The notes: a model not told the origin generated them from the sequence alone. Positions 36,794 to 45,967 are shown, counted from the stretch's first letter. The stretch: DNA of 64,000 nt from Allomuricauda sp. M10 (GCF_020782875.1 NZ_JAJGBN010000005.1:62001-126000), one strand, 5' to 3'. A program made the numbers and translations.

Positions 36794-37243
36794 ATGGAAC
36801 ACCGTGTCAATGAAATACAGATCAGTTATAGGGAAAAGCTCAGCACCCTGAAATCCCTTTCCGTGACCAATTCCAACGAGGTGGCGAATCTATTGTTCCA
36901 AAACTGGGACAACAAGACCATAGGCCTGCACGAGACCTTTAAGATCGTGCTGCTGAACCAGTCCAACAAGGTCAAGGGTATCTATCCATTATCCCATGGG
37001 GGCATCACGGGTACCATGGTGGATCTGCGCATCCTTTTTGCCATTACCCTAAAGACCCTTTCGGTTGGGATCATCTTGACCCATAACCATCCCTCTGGGC
37101 AATTGAAGGCCAGTTATCAGGACAAACAATTGACCCAAAAGATCAAAGAGGCCGCCCAGCTTTTTGATGTCAAGGTTTTGGACCATATCATCCTTGCCCC
37201 TGATGGACGGTATTACAGTTTTGCGGATAATGGAATCTTATAA
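36794..37243 (+). CDS. radC: RadC-type JAB domain protein
   Basis: A 149-residue JAB/MPN-like protein with the metal-site motif THNHPSGQLKASYQD. Short RadC proteins starting near MEHRVNEIQISYREK are typical of Bacteroidota mobile elements; their biochemical role is unsettled despite the old DNA-repair name. The start at 36794 is preferred to the open frame from 36686, which overlaps ssb. Confidence 0.88.
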   Translation: MEHRVNEIQISYREKLSTLKSLSVTNSNEVANLLFQNWDNKTIGLHETFKIVLLNQSNKVKGIYPLSHGGITGTMVDLRILFAITLKTLSVGIILTHNHPSGQLKASYQDKQLTQKIKEAAQLFDVKVLDHIILAPDGRYYSFADNGIL

Positions 37244-37247
37244 TCCA

Positions 37248-37358
37248 ATGTTCATGGAAGCGGATATGGAAATGACCGATCTTGGAATAGGGTCGGAACT
37301 GCAACATGACCTTGGGGATTATCCCGATGGTTTTGACCCTAGCCTTTATGATTTATAA
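37248..37358 (+). CDS. Small acidic hypothetical protein
   Basis: A 36-residue frame (MFMEADMEMTDLGIG, ending GFDPSLYDL) that starts 4 nt after radC. It is strongly acidic. Its position in the radC-37384 gene string suggests translation, but there is no family recognition. A start at 37254 is also possible. Confidence 0.4.
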   Translation: MFMEADMEMTDLGIGSELQHDLGDYPDGFDPSLYDL

Positions 37359-37383
37359 CAATGAAATTTTTAAGCATTGAATT

Positions 37384-37581
37384 ATGGTCTATTTGAATTT
37401 TACCAACCTTGATAGCGAAACCCAGGAACGTTTGCTTTCCGTATCCAAAGAAGATGTGGAAAACCGTTCCGGGACCGAATTGCGCCAATTTGCAGAAACC
37501 CACGATAAGGACTATAATGCCCTCTTGGAAGATGAAGCCATGCGAAATCTATACAATTATGATTTTGTATTCAATATGTAA
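37384..37581 (+). CDS. Small conserved hypothetical protein of mobile elements
   Basis: A 65-residue acidic protein beginning MVYLNFTNLDSETQERLL and ending RNLYNYDFVFNM. Similar short proteins accompany radC in Bacteroidota elements from my recollection; function unknown. It is followed by a clear terminator, so it ends the ssb-radC transcript. Confidence 0.6.
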   Translation: MVYLNFTNLDSETQERLLSVSKEDVENRSGTELRQFAETHDKDYNALLEDEAMRNLYNYDFVFNM

Positions 37582-37601
37582 AACCTAAAACACACCATCG
37601 A

Positions 37602-37629
37602 AGCCCATCCATTATGATGGGCTTTTTTT
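37602..37629 (+). terminator. Terminator after the ssb-radC operon
   Basis: An 8-bp perfect stem AGCCCATC/GATGGGCT with a 6-nt loop is followed by a T7 tract (37623-37629). Confidence 0.9.
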
Positions 37630-37810
37630 ATGTCCCGAACCTTGGTTTTTATATCTTTAAAGGGTTGGTTTTCAACAGCAATTAAAGTGCGGAATTCTTT
37701 TGATATGCCTAGCATATCGGTTTGACTTTCCTTGTTCCGTACCCATCGATTTGACTTTTACAGATTAGGCAACTGGGTTCAATTCCTATTGGTTTTGACC
37801 CATGTTGTGC

Positions 37811-37905
37811 GATACGATTTGGTCCCTTCGGGACAAATCGGAGAAGCAAGAGGATAGCGTGCTGGCGCAGCGCTACCAATCATGATTGCTCCGCAAGGCC
37901 CTGTT
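37811..37905. other. Candidate origin of transfer (oriT)
   Basis: The 420-nt gap upstream of the mobilization operon contains a cluster of inverted repeats. The first is GATTTG-GTCCC-TTC-GGGAC-AAATC (about 37816-37839). The second is TAGCG-TGC ... GCA-GCGCTA (about 37854-37876). The third is an AATCATGATT palindrome (about 37879-37888). oriT sites of mobilizable Bacteroides elements usually lie just before the mobilization genes. No nic sequence could be matched by eye. Confidence 0.4.
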
Positions 37906-38002
37906 TATGGGGGCTAAGATGGATGCAAGGAAAATGGGCAAAGGTGGTTTTCACGGAAAACAGCCTTGAGGCCAATAAAATCAAGGGATTTTTCACGGAA
38001 TT

Positions 38003-38590
38003 ATGGAAAATGAAAGCAAAAATGAACGGTTCAAGAGCTTGAGTATCAAGGAACCGGTATTGTTGAAATTTAGACGGTTTTCCAAGCAATTTGGCAAATC
38101 CCAATCCATGACCCTGTTGGCCATGATGGAGTTTTTTGAGCGACATGGGATCTCCCCGGACCAACATTTTGGGGAGACCATCGCAAGTATGAAATTGTTC
38201 ATAAAGCGACGCTTCAATGCCATGGTGGCCATCATGCGAAGCATCGAAAAGGAACAGACCCTGCCCACCGTCAGTATGATGCAGGCTCTCTTTCAACAGG
38301 AACTGGAACCCGAGGAGGGGGAGGAATGGGAAGGGGACTTTGAATTTTTTGAAAAGCAGTTGACCGAGATCAACACGCCCACCAATCCTGAACTCTTGGA
38401 CAAGGAGACCACGGTCCCCAAAATCGTACATGAGCGCTTGAAGGAACAATTGGAAGATCTGAAGGAGGATTTTGGGCATGTGCTGAAGCATGTTTCCGTG
38501 ACCAAGAACCGCTTTGGAAAGGACCACCTCAAACTGGACCTCAAACCAGGGGCCATTGAACAATACCGCACCAAACTCAAAAATCTATAA
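38003..38590 (+). CDS. BfmA/BtgA-family mobilization protein
   Basis: A 195-residue protein. The N-terminal part (FKSLSIKEPVLLKFRRFSKQFGKSQSMTLLAMMEFFERHG) looks like a ribbon-helix-helix-type accessory protein that binds oriT in Bacteroidota elements. The middle is very acidic (ELEPEEGEEWEGDFEF) and the C-terminus is helical. It is followed after 2 nt by the relaxase gene, and acts with it in the relaxosome by family precedent. Confidence 0.82.
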   Translation: MENESKNERFKSLSIKEPVLLKFRRFSKQFGKSQSMTLLAMMEFFERHGISPDQHFGETIASMKLFIKRRFNAMVAIMRSIEKEQTLPTVSMMQALFQQELEPEEGEEWEGDFEFFEKQLTEINTPTNPELLDKETTVPKIVHERLKEQLEDLKEDFGHVLKHVSVTKNRFGKDHLKLDLKPGAIEQYRTKLKNL

Positions 38591-38592
38591 GC

Positions 38593-39612
38593 ATGTACAT
38601 CGCCATCACAAGACAACACTTGGGAGATAACTATCACGGCAGTGCTAGTGATTTTGTCAAATATTTGGAAAAGGAGAACGAAGGTAAGGCCCCCGAAGAA
38701 CAAGAGCTTTTTTTCAACCAAACGGAAAATGACATCGATGCCCAGAGGGTCATTGCCGAGATCGATGCCAATACGGCCAAACTTTCGAAACGGGATCCCA
38801 AGTTCTATTCCATCATGGTCAGCCCCTCCCAAGCCGAGCTCAAGCATATCGGGAATGAGCCTGAAAAACTGAAACAGTACACCCGGGAACTAATGAAGAC
38901 CTATGCGGCCTCCTTTTATCGGGACAAGGAAGTTTCAGTAAAGGATGTGTTGTATTTCGCGAAACTGGAAAGGGAGCGGACCTATTCCGAAAATGACAAA
39001 AAGATCAAGGAGAACCAGCCCTATGCCAGCAAGATTTTGGAACTGCAACACCAGCTCAGGGCCATCAAAGAGGGACGGGAGCAAGGGGATGTGCCCAAAA
39101 TTCAGGAAAAAATACAGGCCTTGGAAAGGGAGGCACCCCATAAACAGAATGGGAAACGTATCGTTCCAGGCATGGCCAAGGAAGGCCATCAGAGCCATAT
39201 CCATATCATCGTGAGCCGAAAGGATGTGACCAATGCCCATAGCCTCTCCCCAGGATCTAAGTTCCGTACATCGGAGACCATCCTTAATGGGGAGAAGGTC
39301 AAACAGGGGTTTGATCGGGACAAGTTCTATAGGGCGGCTGAGAAGAGCTTTGACAAACAATTCGGCTACCGCAGGAACTTTGTGGAGACCTACCAGGCCC
39401 GAAACTTGTTGGATAAGGATCCCAAGAAATTCTTTGCGGCCCTTTTGGGATTGCCCTCGACTGAGAAACAAGCCGCCAGGCAATTGTTGTTCAAGGCAGG
39501 TATCAAAGTGCCGAGCATACCTACAAACCAAGCACAGTTGGCCTATAAAGCGATGATGCAACTTAAAAAAGGAATCGGAAAAGCTCTGGAATCAGGATCC
39601 ATTGGAATTTAA
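38593..39612 (+). CDS. MobB-like / DUF5712-type relaxase
   Basis: A 339-residue putative relaxase that would nick oriT and lead the strand into a recipient. The HUH-type metal motif is H199-x-x-HIH (GHQSHIHIIVSRKD), and an N-terminal MYIAITRQ strand with tyrosines follows the family pattern. A coiled-coil insert (about 140-185) separates the two. It lies between the BfmA-type and coupling-protein genes. Catalytic tyrosine not assigned. Confidence 0.78.
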   Translation: MYIAITRQHLGDNYHGSASDFVKYLEKENEGKAPEEQELFFNQTENDIDAQRVIAEIDANTAKLSKRDPKFYSIMVSPSQAELKHIGNEPEKLKQYTRELMKTYAASFYRDKEVSVKDVLYFAKLERERTYSENDKKIKENQPYASKILELQHQLRAIKEGREQGDVPKIQEKIQALEREAPHKQNGKRIVPGMAKEGHQSHIHIIVSRKDVTNAHSLSPGSKFRTSETILNGEKVKQGFDRDKFYRAAEKSFDKQFGYRRNFVETYQARNLLDKDPKKFFAALLGLPSTEKQAARQLLFKAGIKVPSIPTNQAQLAYKAMMQLKKGIGKALESGSIGI

Positions 39613-39623
39613 ACAAAGCAAAT

Positions 39624-41210
39624 ATGGAAGAATTAAGATGGATTTGGATAGTATCTAGTTTGGTAATTGGTGCAGGAATCTCCTATTTGGCCAATCGGTA
39701 TCTCATATATGGGTTTGTGATATGGTTTTGGGGCATTGTTCTTTTGGCCGTGGCCAATGGTTTACTTTGGGGATGGGATGTTTTTATTAAGGGGTCATTG
39801 GCCCTTTGGTTGCCGCTGTTTTTTATCCATGTGGTGATCTATGGCCTTATAGATCACTATAAAGACGATAAGAAACCCTCCAAAGTTTTTGAAGTGAAAA
39901 TGAGGGTAAAGGGTAGGCCCTTGGTGTTGGGTAACATTCGGCGTGGAGTGTCGGTGATGGCCTCTGCAGGGAGCGGAAAGACAGAGAGCGTCATCTATAA
40001 TTTTTTGAAGCATTTTCAAAAGGAGCATTTCTCCGGGGTCATCCATGATTACAAGGATTTTGAGATCACCGAAATGGCTTTTCCGCTATGGGAGGGGGAA
40101 CAGATCCCCTTTAAGATTGTTTCCTTTGGCCCCATCTATAATCGGGTCAATCCAATAGCTCCCCGATACCTGCCCGATGAGGAAAGTGTGCATGAGGTGT
40201 CCCGGGTGCTGTTGGAGAACTTGATGGAACACCGGGACTCCGATGAGAACAGTACTTCCCGTTTTTTTAAGGACGCAGCGGAAGGTTTGATTAGCGGGTT
40301 GATATGGCGTTTGAAGATTGACTATCCGCACTATTGTACCTTGCCTCACCTCATGGCCGTTTTTCAACAATTGGCCACCAAAAGTTTGATTAAGTTTTTA
40401 AAAGGAAACATCACTTCGCGGGCCATGGCGGATGCCTTTATCAGTGGTATTGGGTCGGAACGACAGACAGCAGGGGTGCTCAGTACCCTGGCCAATGGTT
40501 TTAAAAAGATCAGTACCCGAAAGATTTTTATGGTGCTATCAAAGGATGAGATTTCCTTGGATATCAATAATGAAGACCACCCATCCGTCATTGCCTTGGT
40601 GAACAATCCCCAAAAGGATGCTTCCCTTTCCCCAGTGATCGCTACCATCATCCATACGATATCCAAACAGATGAGCCAACGCCATCGGAAACCTTCCTTT
40701 ATGTTGTTGGAAGAGGCCTCGACATTACGGCTATTGAACATGCACCGGATACCGGCCACACTAAGGAGTTATGATATTGTGAGTGTGTATGTGCTGCAGG
40801 ACAAGATCCAAAATGATATGATGTACGGAGAGAAGGCCAGTAAAGCGATACTCTCAAATCTGTCTTATCAGTTCTTTGGAAAGGTGAACGATCCGGACAC
40901 GGCGAGATATTATGAAAGGTTCTTTGAGTTGGTCAAGATTCCCACTCGTAGTGTGAGCAAGAGTTCGGGGTTGAACCTGGAACGACGGATAACGGAAGGT
41001 GAGAAGGAAGTATCCAAAAGGAGGGCCGAGGTGTTCTTTCGGTTGAAACAAGGGGAGTTTGTGGTGTTCGCCGATGGGAAGGATAGGAAGGTTCAGTTTC
41101 CAAAGCCTGATATCCTAAAGGGATTGCCCGAGCCGTTGGGGATTTCAGAATTGGAACTCGAACAGCATTACCTAAAAGTGCATCATGATATTGGGATGAT
41201 TTTTCAATGA
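39624..41210 (+). CDS. Type IV coupling protein (TraG/TraD-like ATPase)
   Basis: A 528-residue inner-membrane ATPase that delivers the relaxase-DNA complex to a conjugation pore. Two membrane helices (about 5-48 and 57-75) precede Walker A ASAGSGKTE (113-121) and Walker B FMLLEEAS (359-366). The end of the protein (about 455-528) is basic and family-specific. It is the last gene of the mobilization operon; no pore genes are visible, so transfer may need a helper or genes beyond the window. Confidence 0.87.
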   Translation: MEELRWIWIVSSLVIGAGISYLANRYLIYGFVIWFWGIVLLAVANGLLWGWDVFIKGSLALWLPLFFIHVVIYGLIDHYKDDKKPSKVFEVKMRVKGRPLVLGNIRRGVSVMASAGSGKTESVIYNFLKHFQKEHFSGVIHDYKDFEITEMAFPLWEGEQIPFKIVSFGPIYNRVNPIAPRYLPDEESVHEVSRVLLENLMEHRDSDENSTSRFFKDAAEGLISGLIWRLKIDYPHYCTLPHLMAVFQQLATKSLIKFLKGNITSRAMADAFISGIGSERQTAGVLSTLANGFKKISTRKIFMVLSKDEISLDINNEDHPSVIALVNNPQKDASLSPVIATIIHTISKQMSQRHRKPSFMLLEEASTLRLLNMHRIPATLRSYDIVSVYVLQDKIQNDMMYGEKASKAILSNLSYQFFGKVNDPDTARYYERFFELVKIPTRSVSKSSGLNLERRITEGEKEVSKRRAEVFFRLKQGEFVVFADGKDRKVQFPKPDILKGLPEPLGISELELEQHYLKVHHDIGMIFQ

Positions 41211-41314
41211 TCAAAATTGTTATAATTTCTCTTGATGAAATCCAAGGTAAAGCCCGGGCTGATTTCTATTGAAAAAATTGCAATGTTTTGGTAAGTCAGG
41301 TATTGATTCAGCTG

Positions 41315-41338
41315 GAGCAATAAATCGTTTTATTGCTC
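41315..41338. terminator. Hairpin between the coupling-protein and endonuclease genes
   Basis: A 10-bp stem GAGCAATAAA/TTTATTGCTC with a TCGT loop lies in the convergent gap. The T tract follows only after about 12 nt, so termination is uncertain. Confidence 0.5.
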
Positions 41339-41369
41339 TAAGGGTTTGATTTTTTTTATCATTTAATCC

Positions 41370-42218
41370 TCAAGGCGAGGATAGGTTCCATATCAACCCA
41401 CTCTTCGAAAGAGTTAGTTTCCTTGTACTGAACAACTCTTTCATAATTAACCAAACCTGATCGGTCAATGAAAATGATCTTTTGGATTGACTATCAATTT
41501 TCATCAAAAATCCGGTGATTGCTATTTTTTCAACAGAAACCTCCTTGTCGGCCAATTTCAAGAAGAGTGGGGAGCTAATGGGATAAACTATAGTATCGGT
41601 TCTCAATAATTTACCTCTGCGTTGCATTTCTTCCGAGAATTCCTTCAGATAATTGACAAAGGGTATTTTTCTTCCTTCCAAATCGTACAATTCGGCATAG
41701 TACATTGCCCTTATTTCCCTTTCACTAGCAATGATGGAGCTGCCCAGATCAATGCTCGTAACATTCCCGCGTATGACCTCAATATTGAAATGAATGTCCA
41801 AAGTGCCAATTTCTATTGTTTTTTGGAATTCGCCATCATTTTCCTCGGCTTCTCTTAGTTCAACAAGTTTTATGCCTTCATGCTCAGCAAAGGTTTGTGA
41901 ATCTGGGGTAAACCCTGCCTTACAAACAATTATTCCGCTAGTTATATCTGAATCCTCCATTATCTTGGAAAGCTTCATGACAACATCTTTATTGACCTTC
42001 CTATTCCAATATTTACATTCAATCGCGGTAAGTAATTGGCCCTTGCCATTGGATTGTTCAGTTAGAACGTCTACTTGATGTTTCACACCCGATTTCCCTT
42101 TTACTTTAAATTTCCGTCCATAACCTTTTACTTTAATCCCATACTGTGCACCAAGGGACGCATAGATGTATTTTGTGATGGCTTCATATTGTTCCCAGTC
42201 TAGCTCGTTTTTGGCCAT
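41370..42218 (-). CDS. Mrr-like restriction endonuclease, C-terminus frameshifted
   Basis: A 282-residue protein with a PD-(D/E)xK nuclease domain: HQVDVLTEQ supplies the aspartate and LTAIECKYWNRKVNKD the E-x-K pair, as in Mrr-type enzymes. About 46 C-terminal residues look unnatural. In another frame, codons from 41490 down to a TGA at 41359-41361 read IIFIDRSGLVNYERVV and end DMEPILALRIK, which is far more protein-like. A one-base deletion near 41490 is the simplest reading. The nuclease core is unaffected, so it may still be active. Confidence 0.72.
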   Translation of the reverse strand: MAKNELDWEQYEAITKYIYASLGAQYGIKVKGYGRKFKVKGKSGVKHQVDVLTEQSNGKGQLLTAIECKYWNRKVNKDVVMKLSKIMEDSDITSGIIVCKAGFTPDSQTFAEHEGIKLVELREAEENDGEFQKTIEIGTLDIHFNIEVIRGNVTSIDLGSSIIASEREIRAMYYAELYDLEGRKIPFVNYLKEFSEEMQRRGKLLRTDTIVYPISSPLFLKLADKEVSVEKIAITGFLMKIDSQSKRSFSLTDQVWLIMKELFSTRKLTLSKSGLIWNLSSP

Positions 42219-42335
42219 AGTTTTCGGTTTGATGACAATATTGCTTAAAACACTTGCTGGTTAATTACTGGTGTAACCTATCTTCCTATACTTTGGTCCT
42301 GCAAGTCTCATCAATCAATTACGGTCATTTTTTTA

Positions 42336-42480
42336 AGCTTGCGGGTAACGGTCTTAGCTATGCTTAGTGCGGGATTTCAAGGCACTTCACTTTCCGCTTA
42401 GCAGTTAGTTTATTTAATGTAATTGATTTCATATTAGCACTCTAGCCCGCATTACGTATAGCCAATGTGGTATGCTGGCT
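42336..42480. repeat. Long imperfect inverted repeat (cassette-site-like) between endonuclease and RloC-like genes
   Basis: Arm TTAGCTATGCTTAGTGCGGG (from about 42354) pairs with AGCCCGCATTACGTATAGCC (from about 42444) at roughly 16 of 20 positions. Flanking outer arms are weaker. The arrangement matches the better-paired copy at 44810-44955, each lying just before a minus-strand defence gene. The rest of the 42219-42484 gap holds no gene. Confidence 0.5.
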
Positions 42481-42484
42481 TTTT

Positions 42485-44797
42485 TCATATTGATTTTTTT
42501 AGCGATTCATAATGTTTTTGGTCAAGTTTCAAAAGGTTAATCAGTTCATTACAAGCAGTGGGAAGAACCATAATAAGTTCATCGTGTCTCGTTGCCTTTT
42601 CAAATGTTGTAAAGTGTGAGAAGTGGTTAAGAGTTTTGAAATTATTTACATCATCCACTAATTGAACAATTCTGTTTTCTACACTATCGGGTTCATTAGG
42701 TATTTTCATTAAGGTATATATTTCTAAAAACCTTCTTAAGGCATTTGGAATAAGTATATCGTAAACATCTCCACCGTTGTCAATAGCTTGTTTGTATTTA
42801 TAAATAAGGCTAAAAAGGTAAATATATTCTGATTTGTATCTTTTTAATGTTTTATCCAAACCTTTAAGAACAGAATTGTCAGCGTCTATTTTTTGAACTT
42901 GATAAAATCCGAAATTTGGTATTTCTTGTTTTTCTCCTGTCGTTGGATTCGTTATTTTTTTCTTTTTGTTAAGCTGTGTTGAATCTCTTAAAAATGAAAA
43001 GAATTCAAAATTGTGCGTTGAAATAAATAATTGCTTAAAGCAATTCACAACCTTGTCTGGATTATCTACATCTATATTAATTCTAAAAAAATAAGAGTTT
43101 ATAAGAGAATATACTTGTGAAATGTGATTTGTGTCTAAACTTGAAATCGGGTCATCAATAAAGACGATTGTTTTCCGCATTTCTAGTAACCCAAGACTTT
43201 CTAATTCTACTAAAAAATAAGAGAAAGCAATTGCTGTTTTTTCTCCTTCACTTAAATTTCTTGCTGGCCTTGTTTTACGCAAGAGAATAAATTTATCTTC
43301 TCCAGTAACATCAATTTCTATATCATTTCGATTAAGAAACCTTTGTATGAATTTATTTAATTCGTCTTTACCTTTTGTAATTGTTTTTAATGAATCAAGC
43401 TTCTCTTGTTTTAGGCCTTCCTTTGTAGTAATATAGTGAGCATATAGTTTTTGCCAATTTTGTGCATTTTGGCACTTTTCTTTTTTGTCAAAATAATTTT
43501 CGCTTTTTAAATAGTCGGCAATAAGGTGCTTTTTTAATTTCTCTCGTGCTATATCTCGCTCTGTTTCAAAATTGGATATTAGAGAATTATGACTTTTAAT
43601 AACTTCATTAACTTCCAAAAACCAATCTTCAATTTCCTTTAAATCGTATTCGGTTTCTACTATTGAAATTTTATTAAAGATATTTCCGTCTTCTTTTCTG
43701 TTAAGTTCGCTTAATAAGTGATTTAGTTCGGTTAAATATTTTGATTTGATGGAGTTATAGGATTTAATGTTTGAATCAATTGTCTCCCTAACTTTTTCAG
43801 TGAAGTCATTTTTACTTTTGGGTATTTCTATTGAATTAATTGCAGTAATTTCTTGATTAATCAAATCCCTTTGTGCAGTTATTCTATCTCTTAAATCTTT
43901 AGAAGCATTTGAAAAATAATTATTTAGAGAAGTTATTCTGTCATTAGTTACGTCATTGCCACAAAAAGAACAAGTATTTGAATTTTCTTCAAATTTTAAA
44001 CCGTCCTTTACCCAACTGTATAAATCCTTGTTTTTTTCTAGAATTTCTATGACAACATCTTTAGCAGGTTCTTCTAAAAGAAGGTCATTAACCGTAGTTT
44101 TGAAATCTTGCAGTTTAAATTCAATTTCAAATTCATTAAAAGGTTGATAGTCATTAGTGGAATTTGATAAAATTTTTAATTCTTCAATTTCCTTGTTTTC
44201 TGCTATAACTAGCGACTCAAGATTGTCCTTTGTAATTGAATTTAAAGTCACTTTAAAATGACCTTTGTCAAGTGGAATGGTATTATTTGAAATAATTAAT
44301 CTAATCGATTTACTTTCTTCTCTAAATCTCCAATTTTCATATTCATTATAAGAATCAATAGGTGGTTGAGTTGAAATTTTTCTAGTTTTTGCATATTCAA
44401 TTATTTCTTCCAACTTCTCAATTTCACTACGGATTGTTGTGTTTTCTCCTACGTCAAAAGCAATAGGTTCTCCTAATTCAGTTCTTGAATCCCAGGTTAG
44501 CTTTGAGTCAACATACTCCTTATTGAAAATAAAAACTCTTTGGTCATAAGTCTCTAAATTGGCACTATCAAATTCTTGATTGTTTTCTAGTCGAAGTTTG
44601 AATTTTGCATCTGGATAATCTATATGAATTGCTTTATCTCGCAGTGAACAAAAAATTCTCGATAAGGTGGTTTTTCCTGAATAATTCCAACCGTATATAA
44701 CATTTTTCTCCTTGAAATCTTGAAGAGTAGAATCTCTATTCCAATTAAAGTCATTGAAAACTCCAAATTTTTCTATGGTAAGTATTCTTTCTATCAT
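42485..44797 (-). CDS. rloC: RloC/PrrC-like AAA ATPase, probable tRNA anticodon nuclease
   Basis: A 770-residue ABC/AAA_13-type ATPase. Walker A is GWNYSGKTT (36-44), the signature is NLSEGEK (514-520) and Walker B is IVFIDDP (544-550). The coiled-coil middle carries a zinc-hook CSFC (C276, C279), as in RloC. The C-terminal domain has R688, E692 and H725; this spacing (4, then 33) is close to the R-E-H triad of the PrrC anticodon nuclease (4, then 32). Such proteins cut tRNA when restriction is disturbed by phage. Visibly AT-rich compared with the neighbouring element genes. Confidence 0.83.
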   Translation of the reverse strand: MIERILTIEKFGVFNDFNWNRDSTLQDFKEKNVIYGWNYSGKTTLSRIFCSLRDKAIHIDYPDAKFKLRLENNQEFDSANLETYDQRVFIFNKEYVDSKLTWDSRTELGEPIAFDVGENTTIRSEIEKLEEIIEYAKTRKISTQPPIDSYNEYENWRFREESKSIRLIISNNTIPLDKGHFKVTLNSITKDNLESLVIAENKEIEELKILSNSTNDYQPFNEFEIEFKLQDFKTTVNDLLLEEPAKDVVIEILEKNKDLYSWVKDGLKFEENSNTCSFCGNDVTNDRITSLNNYFSNASKDLRDRITAQRDLINQEITAINSIEIPKSKNDFTEKVRETIDSNIKSYNSIKSKYLTELNHLLSELNRKEDGNIFNKISIVETEYDLKEIEDWFLEVNEVIKSHNSLISNFETERDIAREKLKKHLIADYLKSENYFDKKEKCQNAQNWQKLYAHYITTKEGLKQEKLDSLKTITKGKDELNKFIQRFLNRNDIEIDVTGEDKFILLRKTRPARNLSEGEKTAIAFSYFLVELESLGLLEMRKTIVFIDDPISSLDTNHISQVYSLINSYFFRINIDVDNPDKVVNCFKQLFISTHNFEFFSFLRDSTQLNKKKKITNPTTGEKQEIPNFGFYQVQKIDADNSVLKGLDKTLKRYKSEYIYLFSLIYKYKQAIDNGGDVYDILIPNALRRFLEIYTLMKIPNEPDSVENRIVQLVDDVNNFKTLNHFSHFTTFEKATRHDELIMVLPTACNELINLLKLDQKHYESLKKSI

Positions 44798-44809
44798 TTG
44801 GTTTTTTCA

Positions 44810-44955
44810 GCTTGCATACAACGGTCTCGTATAACCGTCAGTTACGGGATTGTGGGATGTATTGTTGGTTGGTTTACAATGTTCCGTTATTCCGGAAGGA
44901 TTCGGACGTAGTCGAATCCGCCGTAATTGCGGTTATACATTGTTGTGCATAGTGC
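44810..44955. repeat. Long nested inverted repeat resembling a cassette recombination site
   Basis: The whole 146-nt gap folds on itself. The outer arms are GCTTGCATACAACG and TGTTGTGCATAGTGC; the next pair is CGTATAACCG with CGGTTATAC. Further in are CAGTTACGG with CCGTAATTG (one mismatch) and the hairpin GGATTCG-8 nt-CGAATCC. Size and nesting resemble long integron attC sites, though canonical RYYYAAC/GTTRRRY boxes are only approximated. It exactly fills the gap between two minus-strand genes. Confidence 0.6.
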
Positions 44956-44958
44956 TTT

Positions 44959-45948
44959 TTACCCATACAGATTAAGTTCCAAATTTTCAATTTCATAACC
45001 TAGCTTATAGTGTGTTATGTGATTAAGTTTTGTCCAAAAAGGTGTAAATTCCTGGTTTGAAATGCCACAATTTTTTCCAAAATAGATATTGGTTATTTTA
45101 ATTTGTGGGTTTTCCGTAAAATAGGAAGTCCCAACATCTAATCTTCTGTCAAATTCTGGCTTATCACTTTTTACAAAGGGGGATTCATTGTCAACCCAGA
45201 CCTTAAGTCCAAAATAATCCGTTTCTCTCGGTCTTCCTTTCTCTAGTCTAAATTCTGTATTGCAAAATTTCTCATATGCTTCTGTAGTGTTAAAGGGGAA
45301 ATAGGTTGACAATCTGATTTCTACTTCTCTTGAATAATCGGGTTTTTTATGAAATGCGATTAATTTTCCCAAATCGATATAAGTACTTGCATTGGGATAT
45401 TTTTCGTGAAATGTTTTTAATTCCTTTTTCATTTCTAAAAGGTTTTTCGGAATTTCATAAAACACCTCTGAAAGCATAAAATTATTCCATTCGTTAGGAT
45501 CATTTACAATTTCAAATTCAATTGCTACACCTTGATAGTTTTTTCCATATTCTTTCCAAAGGTTCTCATTTGCTAATTCTGATGCTTTGCAAAACGACAA
45601 TGTGTATAAGTATTTTTTTGAATAATCGATTTGATTTTTGTCTATATTCAATTTTTCTGCTGCATACGCAAATTCATCTGAATCTGATGAGTTATGCAAA
45701 TTATAAAGTCTTATTTCTCGATAGTTTATTATGGACATTAAGTTTTGAACAGAAGTCCAATGAATAAATTTTTTGTTTCCGCTGAAGTAATACTGACTTT
45801 CAGAAAATCTATCGTTTTTATTCGACAAACGAGCATTAAATGACATTTCACTATACCCATTACCGACTATCATTCTGTTGGGGATATATTTATGAAGAAT
45901 TGACATAAATTCATCACTTATTTTGTCCAAATACTCTTCTTTATTCAT
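44959..45948 (-). CDS. DUF2971-domain protein
   Basis: A 329-residue soluble protein. The conserved DUF2971 pattern is visible: FIHWTSVQNLMSI, SFCKASELANENLWKEYGKNYQGVAIEFEI, then YSREVEIRLS. Members are found in defence islands, but no activity is established. Both gene ends are marked by inverted copies of TTGTGCATA(G/A)TGC (44943-44955 and 45968-45980), so the gene looks like a single-gene cassette. AT-rich like its neighbours. Confidence 0.75.
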   Translation of the reverse strand: MNKEEYLDKISDEFMSILHKYIPNRMIVGNGYSEMSFNARLSNKNDRFSESQYYFSGNKKFIHWTSVQNLMSIINYREIRLYNLHNSSDSDEFAYAAEKLNIDKNQIDYSKKYLYTLSFCKASELANENLWKEYGKNYQGVAIEFEIVNDPNEWNNFMLSEVFYEIPKNLLEMKKELKTFHEKYPNASTYIDLGKLIAFHKKPDYSREVEIRLSTYFPFNTTEAYEKFCNTEFRLEKGRPRETDYFGLKVWVDNESPFVKSDKPEFDRRLDVGTSYFTENPQIKITNIYFGKNCGISNQEFTPFWTKLNHITHYKLGYEIENLELNLYG

Positions 45949-45967
45949 TTATTTCTGCGGTTTGTAG

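Noticed and set aside
44810-44955. Insertion-sequence ends
   Set aside because: Long inverted repeats are present, but there is no transposase gene, and the repeats lie between genes rather than flanking a transposase unit.
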